From: an uncultured Rhodospirillales bacterium
GTDB taxonomy: Bacteria > Pseudomonadota > Alphaproteobacteria > Acetobacterales > Acetobacteraceae
NCBI GenBank assembly: GCA_903844785.1
Contig: CAIMVB010000117.1
Location: 1 to 7,822 of the forward strand
Length of the DNA: 7,822 nt
Reading direction: 5' to 3'
Part shown: positions 3,761-7,822 of the stretch, piece by piece
How the letters are laid out: every line of letters begins with the position of its first letter
Numbering within the stretch: the first letter of the stretch is position 1
Program-made: the position numbers and the translations under genes
Notes under the pieces: model-generated
The model's database searches: none
Told to the model about the DNA's origin: nothing
Seen by the model: the letters and a program-made list of their open reading frames with translations, nothing else

Positions 3761-5569
3761 ATGGCCCTGCCCCCCGGTTTCCTTGATGAGCTTCGCGCCC
3801 GCACGCCGCTTTCCGGCCTGATCGGGCGCAAGACACGGCTGACCAAGTCAGGCCGCAATTGGAAGGGCTGCTGCCCCTTCCATGGTGAAAAAACGCCGTC
3901 CTTCTATGTCTATGACGATCACTTCCATTGCTTTGGCTGCGGCGCCCATGGGGATGCCGTCAGCTTCGTCATGCGGGCCGAAGGCGCGCAATTCATGGAA
4001 GCGGTGGAACGCCTGGCCGGTGAAGCGGGGCTCGATGTCCCTAAACTCGCCCCCCAGGAAGCCGAACGCGCGCGCCGCACACGGGACCTGCACGCGGTCA
4101 TGGAAGCAGCGATGGAGGCGTTTCAGCGCCGCCTCAAGCTACCCGAAGGCCGTGCCGCGCTGGATTACCTCCGCCGCCGTGGCCTGACCGAGGAAACTAT
4201 CCAGGGCTTTGGCCTCGGCTGGGCCGGGGCGGGGCGCGGCACGCTGCAGGCGGACCTGAAACATGAGGCGGTGGAGACCGCCCAATTGATTGAAGCCGGT
4301 CTGCTCAAGCCCTCAGAAGGCGATGAAGCGCCGCGCGATTTCTTCTTCAACCGCGTCATGTTCCCCATCCGGGACCGGCGCGGGCGGGTGATTGCCTTTG
4401 GCGGGCGCATTCTGGGTGATGGTCAGCCTAAATACATCAACAGCCCGGAAACACCGCTATGTCGCAAACGCTATGCGCTTTACGGGCTGGATCGCGCCCG
4501 CGAAGGCGCCTTTCGCGGCGCGGCGGTGGTGGCGGTTGAAGGCTATATGGATGTAATCGCACTTCATCAGGCCGGCTTTACCGGCGCGGTGGCACCGCTT
4601 GGCACCGCGCTGACCGAAGATCAGTTGCAGGAATTATGGCGCCTGTCGCCCGAACCGGTGCTCTGTTTCGATGGCGATGCCGCCGGCGCCCGGGCCGCTG
4701 CCCGCGTGGCGGAAGCCGCACTACCCTTGATCAGCGCCGAACGGAGCCTGAAGCTGGCCACCCTGCCGGCGGGGGAAGACCCTGACACGTTGATTGGCAA
4801 GGGCGGCAAGGCGGCGTTTCAGACCGTGCTGGATGGGGCCCGCCCGCTATCTGAAGCGCTTTATGGCCTGTTGCTGGAAGGCCAAGCCATCGCAAGCCCG
4901 GAACAACGCGCCGCCGCCCGCAACCGCCTGATCGCCGCCGCCGCCACCATCAAGGACCGCGCGCTGGCCGGGGAATATCGCGCGGCACTGCTGGATCGGT
5001 TTTTTGCCGCCACGCGCGGGCGCCAGCCCGGCCGCGCCAGCCCGGCGCGCCAAATTGCCCGCCCTGCCCTGGCGGGAGCCGCGATCCGGTCTGCCCAGGC
5101 GCGTATTCTGCTGGCCATTCTGCTGCGTCACCCCTGGCTTCTGCCGCAAATCGAAGAAGCGCTTGGCCTGCTTGAACTGCCCGAAGGCCCGGCCCTTTTG
5201 CTGCAAAGCGCCCTTCTGTCATGGCGGAGTGACGAAACGCGCCTTGACTCTCAGGCCCTACTATCCCACCTCGCAAGTGAAGGTTTGTCGGAAGCTGCGG
5301 CCTGGGCGCTTGGCGCCGAGGCCCTGCCCCAAGCGGCGCGCCCCGATGCGCTGCCGCGCGAGGTAGAGGAAGGCTTTTGGCATTTCTTTCTGAGGCTGCG
5401 CGGAGAGGCTGCCTTGCTCGAAGACCAAAAGGCGGCGGCTGAGAGCTTTGCCGCAACTAATGATCCGGCGGCCCAGCAAAGGCTGATCCGCCTGACTGAA
5501 GCCCTTGGCGCGCTACGCCGGGGGGAAGATGCGGCCGATCTGGCCGAAGGTGCGGCGGCAACGCCATAA
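3761..5569 (+). CDS. dnaG: DNA primase DnaG
   Basis: Synthesises short RNA primers for Okazaki fragments at the replication fork, working with the DnaB helicase. The protein has 602 residues, slightly longer than the E. coli enzyme. Domains in order: a CHC2 zinc-binding domain (about 1-100) with ligands C38, H41, C57 and C60, in WKGCCPFHGEKTPSF and HCFGCGAHGD; the RNA-polymerase N-lobe (about 120-250); a TOPRIM catalytic domain (about 253-340) with E260 in VEGYMD and D304/D306 in CFDGDAAG, matching E265, D309 and D311 of E. coli; a variable Ala/Arg-rich linker near 410-440; and a helical DnaB-binding C-terminus (about 445-590). All catalytic residues are present. ATG 3761 gives the usual MALPPGFLDELR opening. 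There is no ribosome site, so initiation may be leaderless or nearly so. The gene ends with three consecutive in-frame stops, TAA TAG TAG (5567-5575), and precedes rpoD by 69 bases. Confidence 0.98.
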   Translation: MALPPGFLDELRARTPLSGLIGRKTRLTKSGRNWKGCCPFHGEKTPSFYVYDDHFHCFGCGAHGDAVSFVMRAEGAQFMEAVERLAGEAGLDVPKLAPQEAERARRTRDLHAVMEAAMEAFQRRLKLPEGRAALDYLRRRGLTEETIQGFGLGWAGAGRGTLQADLKHEAVETAQLIEAGLLKPSEGDEAPRDFFFNRVMFPIRDRRGRVIAFGGRILGDGQPKYINSPETPLCRKRYALYGLDRAREGAFRGAAVVAVEGYMDVIALHQAGFTGAVAPLGTALTEDQLQELWRLSPEPVLCFDGDAAGARAAARVAEAALPLISAERSLKLATLPAGEDPDTLIGKGGKAAFQTVLDGARPLSEALYGLLLEGQAIASPEQRAAARNRLIAAAATIKDRALAGEYRAALLDRFFAATRGRQPGRASPARQIARPALAGAAIRSAQARILLAILLRHPWLLPQIEEALGLLELPEGPALLLQSALLSWRSDETRLDSQALLSHLASEGLSEAAAWALGAEALPQAARPDALPREVEEGFWHFFLRLRGEAALLEDQKAAAESFAATNDPAAQQRLIRLTEALGALRRGEDAADLAEGAAATP

Positions 5570-5589
5570 TAGTAGGGGCTATTTGCGCG

Positions 5590-5611
5590 GGCATCCGGGG
5601 CGCCGGATGCC
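5590..5611 (+). terminator. Hairpin between dnaG and rpoD (attenuator or processing site candidate)
   Basis: GGCATCCG-type arms form a perfect nine-pair stem, G5590-G5598 against C5603-C5611, with loop GGCG. It is followed by CTTTCG, a poor T-tract, so strong intrinsic termination is unlikely. Partial termination, RNA processing or 3'-end protection of dnaG mRNA is more plausible. It stands 15 bases before the rpoD ribosome site. In E. coli the dnaG-rpoD junction is also a processing site, a parallel from the literature and not shown here. Confidence 0.5.
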
Positions 5612-5638
5612 TTTCGCAGTTGAACGGAGTGGTAAGGC

Positions 5639-7561
5639 ATGGCGACGAAAGCGGCGGCAGGGGCGGAACCGGTTGAAGCGCGCGACGAACAGGTTGAAGG
5701 CATGATGCTGGATACCCAATCGGCGGCGGTGAAGAAGCTGATCGCCCGCGGCAAGGAACGCGGTTACGTCACCGTGGACGAAATTAACGCCGTGCTGCCC
5801 TCAGAACAGGTATCTTCGGAAATGATCGAAGATACCATGGCGATGCTGAGCGAAGCCGGCATCACGGTATCTGAAGCTGAAGAAGCCGAAGAAGGCGAAG
5901 GCGCGCTGGTCAAGCCCGTCACACGCGGTGACGGCGAAGAAGAAGAAGAAGCCAGCGGCAATGTGGATGAGGAAAGCGTCGGGCGCACCGATGATCCCGT
6001 TCGCATGTATCTGCGCGAAATGGGCAGCGTTGAGCTGCTTTCGCGTGAAGGCGAAATTGCCATCGCCAAGCGCATTGAAGCCGGGCGCGACATGATGATT
6101 GGCGGGCTTTGCGAAAGCCCGCTGACTTTCAAGGCCATTCTGCGCTGGCATGAAGCGGTGCGCCAAACCCCGCCCCGCATGCTGCTGCGCGACATTATTG
6201 ACCTGGAAGCAACGCAATCCGCCGGCAATCCTGAAGCCGCCGTTTCTGCGGCGGTGGAAGAATTCGAAGAAGGTGAAGAAGGGGAAGGCTTGGGCCTTTC
6301 GCTTTCTGCACTGGAAGAAAAGCTGAAGCCGGAAGTGCTGGCCACTTTTGAACAGATTGAAGCGGTTTACGGCAAGCTTTCCAAACTCAGTTCCAAGCGC
6401 ATGGAGGCGTTTACCTCTGGCGAGGAATTGGCGACGCGTGGTGAGAAGAATTACGAAAAGCTGCGCAGTGAATTGATCACGCTGGTTGAAAAGGTGCAGT
6501 TGCACAATAACCGCATCGAAGAATTGGTGGACCAGCTTAAAACGCTCAATCGCCGCATGACCGTGATGGAAGGTCAGGTGCTGCGCCTGGCCGATAGCCA
6601 GAAGGTGAAGCGCGACGAATTCCTGGTCCAATGGCGCGGCAGTGAAATGGACCCTGCCTGGGTGGAACGCGTGGGCGCGCTGCCGGGCAAGGGCTGGAAG
6701 CCCTTCGTTGCGAAATACGGCGCGGAGGTTGAACAAATCCGCGCGCGCATTAGCGAAGTGGCGAATGAAACCGGCCTGCCGGTGGCGGAATTCAAGCGGG
6801 TTTACGCCACCGTATCGCGCGGCGAACGCGACATGACCCAGGCGAAGAAGGAAATGATCGAAGCCAATTTGCGGCTTGTGATTTCCATCGCCAAGAAATA
6901 CACCAATCGCGGCCTGCAATTCCTGGATTTGATTCAGGAAGGCAATATCGGCTTGATGAAAGCGGTGGATAAATTCGAATATCGCCGCGGCTACAAATTC
7001 AGCACCTATGCGACCTGGTGGATCAGGCAGGCCATTACGCGTTCCATCGCGGATCAGGCGCGCACCATTCGCATTCCGGTGCATATGATTGAAACCATCA
7101 ATAAGCTGGTGCGCACTTCCCGCCAGATGCTGCATGAAATCGGCCGGGAGCCTCAGCCGGAAGAACTGGCCGAAAAGCTTGGCATGCCGCTTGAGAAAGT
7201 GCGCAAGGTTTTGAAGATCGCCAAGGAACCGATCAGCCTGGAAACCCCGATCGGCGATGAGGAAGACAGCCATCTGGGCGATTTCATTGAAGACAAGAAT
7301 GCGATCATCCCGATTGATGCCGCGATCCAATCCAATTTGCGTGAACAGACCACGCGCGTGCTGGCCAGCCTGACGCCGCGCGAAGAACGCGTGCTGCGCA
7401 TGCGCTTTGGCATTGGCATGAATACGGACCACACGCTGGAAGAAGTGGGCCAGCAATTCAACGTCACGCGTGAACGCATCCGCCAGATTGAAGCCAAGGC
7501 GCTGCGCAAGCTGAAACACCCAAGCCGCAGCCGGAAGCTGCGGTCCTTCCTGGATAATTAA
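5639..7561 (+). CDS. rpoD: Primary RNA polymerase sigma factor RpoD (sigma-70)
   Basis: Directs RNA polymerase to housekeeping promoters. The protein has 640 residues, all regions present: region 1.1 (about 22-80); a very acidic Glu-rich linker (about 79-112); region 1.2 (about 118-150, [12 protein letters not shown]); the non-conserved insert (about 150-390, with coiled-coil-like stretches), which marks a primary group 1 sigma; region 2 (about 400-476), with [40 protein letters not shown] and the -10-melting YATWWIRQ at 457-464; region 3 (about 480-560); and region 4 (about 575-640), with the -35-binding helix-turn-helix [20 protein letters not shown] at 599-618. The start at ATG 5639 has GGAG (5626-5629) nine bases upstream; the Met pair at 22-23 is less likely. 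Cotranscription with dnaG is likely, perhaps adjusted by the hairpin between them. The next gene converges from the right. Confidence 0.98.
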   Translation: MATKAAAGAEPVEARDEQVEGMMLDTQSAAVKKLIARGKERGYVTVDEINAVLPSEQVSSEMIEDTMAMLSEAGITVSEAEEAEEGEGALVKPVTRGDGEEEEEASGNVDEESVGRTDDPVRMYLREMGSVELLSREGEIAIAKRIEAGRDMMIGGLCESPLTFKAILRWHEAVRQTPPRMLLRDIIDLEATQSAGNPEAAVSAAVEEFEEGEEGEGLGLSLSALEEKLKPEVLATFEQIEAVYGKLSKLSSKRMEAFTSGEELATRGEKNYEKLRSELITLVEKVQLHNNRIEELVDQLKTLNRRMTVMEGQVLRLADSQKVKRDEFLVQWRGSEMDPAWVERVGALPGKGWKPFVAKYGAEVEQIRARISEVANETGLPVAEFKRVYATVSRGERDMTQAKKEMIEANLRLVISIAKKYTNRGLQFLDLIQEGNIGLMKAVDKFEYRRGYKFSTYATWWIRQAITRSIADQARTIRIPVHMIETINKLVRTSRQMLHEIGREPQPEELAEKLGMPLEKVRKVLKIAKEPISLETPIGDEEDSHLGDFIEDKNAIIPIDAAIQSNLREQTTRVLASLTPREERVLRMRFGIGMNTDHTLEEVGQQFNVTRERIRQIEAKALRKLKHPSRSRKLRSFLDN

Positions 7562-7565
7562 TGGC

Positions 7566-7588
7566 TGGCGGGGGCGCGGCCCCCGTCA
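7566..7588. terminator. Shared hairpin between convergent rpoD and the LysR-type gene
   Basis: GGGGGC (7570-7575) and GCCCCC (7579-7584) pair perfectly around GCG. The stem extends outward through C-G, a G-T wobble, G-C and T-A to about ten pairs (7566-7588). It overlaps the minus-strand stop codon (7586-7588) and starts four bases after the rpoD stop. There is no T-run on either side; as a compact GC-rich stem between converging genes it probably serves as a bidirectional 3' end. Confidence 0.55.
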
Positions 7589-7822
7589 CGCACAGGCGCT
7601 TGGAATTCCCTGCGCCTCACACCAGGCCATCGCCTCGGCTTCTGCTTTCTCATTGGCGGCGCGGAGCAGGCCCAGAAAGCTTTGTTCCGCCGCGCCAAGC
7701 GCGCGGCTCTGCAGCGTGATGATGCCAGAATGCATGGTGGACCAAGCTTCCCGCCAGCGAAGCGCCACCACTTCCCCGCGCGCGATCGGTTCCATCGCCA
7801 GACTAACGGGCAGGCCCATCAC
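7586..7822 (-). CDS. LysR-type transcriptional regulator, C-terminal end (partial, cut by right edge)
   Basis: The last 78 codons of a minus-strand gene whose 5' part, including any DNA-binding domain, is outside the window. The visible residues look like the end of a LysR effector-binding domain: a VMGLPVSLAMEPIARGEVVAL segment (first residues, GTG codon at the edge) matching the family's 'lPxxlaxxelaxGxLvxL' pattern, then a strand, a long helix (ALGAAEQSFLGLLRAANEKA) and a short tail. A GTG followed by ATG sits at the edge, but a 78-residue stand-alone protein is less likely than a truncated view. The regulated target and effector cannot be inferred; the DNA upstream of the gene is not visible. 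Convergent with rpoD over the shared hairpin. The family call rests on a short pattern and is moderate. Confidence 0.6.
   Translation of the reverse strand: MMGLPVSLAMEPIARGEVVALRWREAWSTMHSGIITLQSRALGAAEQSFLGLLRAANEKAEAEAMAWCEAQGIPSACA

Noticed and set aside
5880..5990. GAA-rich stretch in rpoD as a simple repeat
   Set aside because: It encodes the acidic linker after sigma region 1.1, normal for primary sigma factors, and is not a tandem repeat with a fixed unit.
5801..7519. A 572-codon open frame on the minus strand opposite rpoD
   Set aside because: RpoD on the plus strand is unmistakable over the same bases. The antisense frame has no recognisable domain, is rich in His, Phe and Arg as expected from reversed GC-biased codons, and has no ribosome site.
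1..7822. Mobile element, CRISPR array, defence or toxin-antitoxin system
   Set aside because: I found no transposase, integrase, repeat-spacer pattern, nuclease or paired small toxin gene. The HTH segment at 608-820 might suggest an antitoxin, but it is in frame with carA and has no toxin partner.

Overview
This is a GC-rich alphaproteobacterial chromosome segment. The best guess is the order Rhodospirillales/Acetobacterales (an Acetobacteraceae-like organism), judged from the protein flavour of DnaG and RpoD, the presence of a DUF3126-type protein, and the association carA / yqeY / dnaG / rpoD, which I recall as common in Alphaproteobacteria. The placement is inference from sequence reading, not a database match. 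There is no mobile element, CRISPR array, rRNA or tRNA in the window, and coding density is very high.

Layout. The left edge (minus strand, 1-820) holds the 5' part of carA, the glutaminase subunit of carbamoyl-phosphate synthase. The open frame continues upstream of the usual CarA N-terminus and encodes an extra helix-turn-helix-like module plus a proline-rich linker. Its candidate promoter contains a perfect inverted repeat exactly between the -35 and -10 boxes. Divergent from it on the plus strand are three small genes that look co-transcribed: a flavin-binding PNPOx-like protein (968-1621), a two-module VOC metalloprotein (1697-2500) and a small cupin (2493-2831, TTG start, overlapping the VOC gene). 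Next comes the macromolecular-synthesis cluster: yqeY (2891-3352), a DUF3126-like small gene on the opposite strand (3376-3594), a terminator-like hairpin, dnaG primase (3761-5569) and rpoD, the primary sigma factor (5639-7561). A LysR-type regulator runs in from the right edge on the minus strand (7586-7822) and converges on rpoD.

How the genes work together. carA supplies carbamoyl phosphate for pyrimidines and arginine. yqeY, dnaG and rpoD correspond to the classic cluster linking translation, replication priming and transcription initiation. Hairpins before dnaG and between dnaG and rpoD could set different expression levels for the low-abundance primase and the abundant sigma factor. The PNPOx/VOC/cupin trio is accessory; its substrate is unknown.

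Most of the window is ordinary housekeeping. The part most worth a second look is the HTH-CarA fusion together with the operator-like palindrome in its own predicted promoter. I see no convincing defence, mobile or wholly new multi-gene system. No gap longer than 300 bases lacks a gene; the two largest gaps, 821-967 and 3595-3760, are described as regulatory features.
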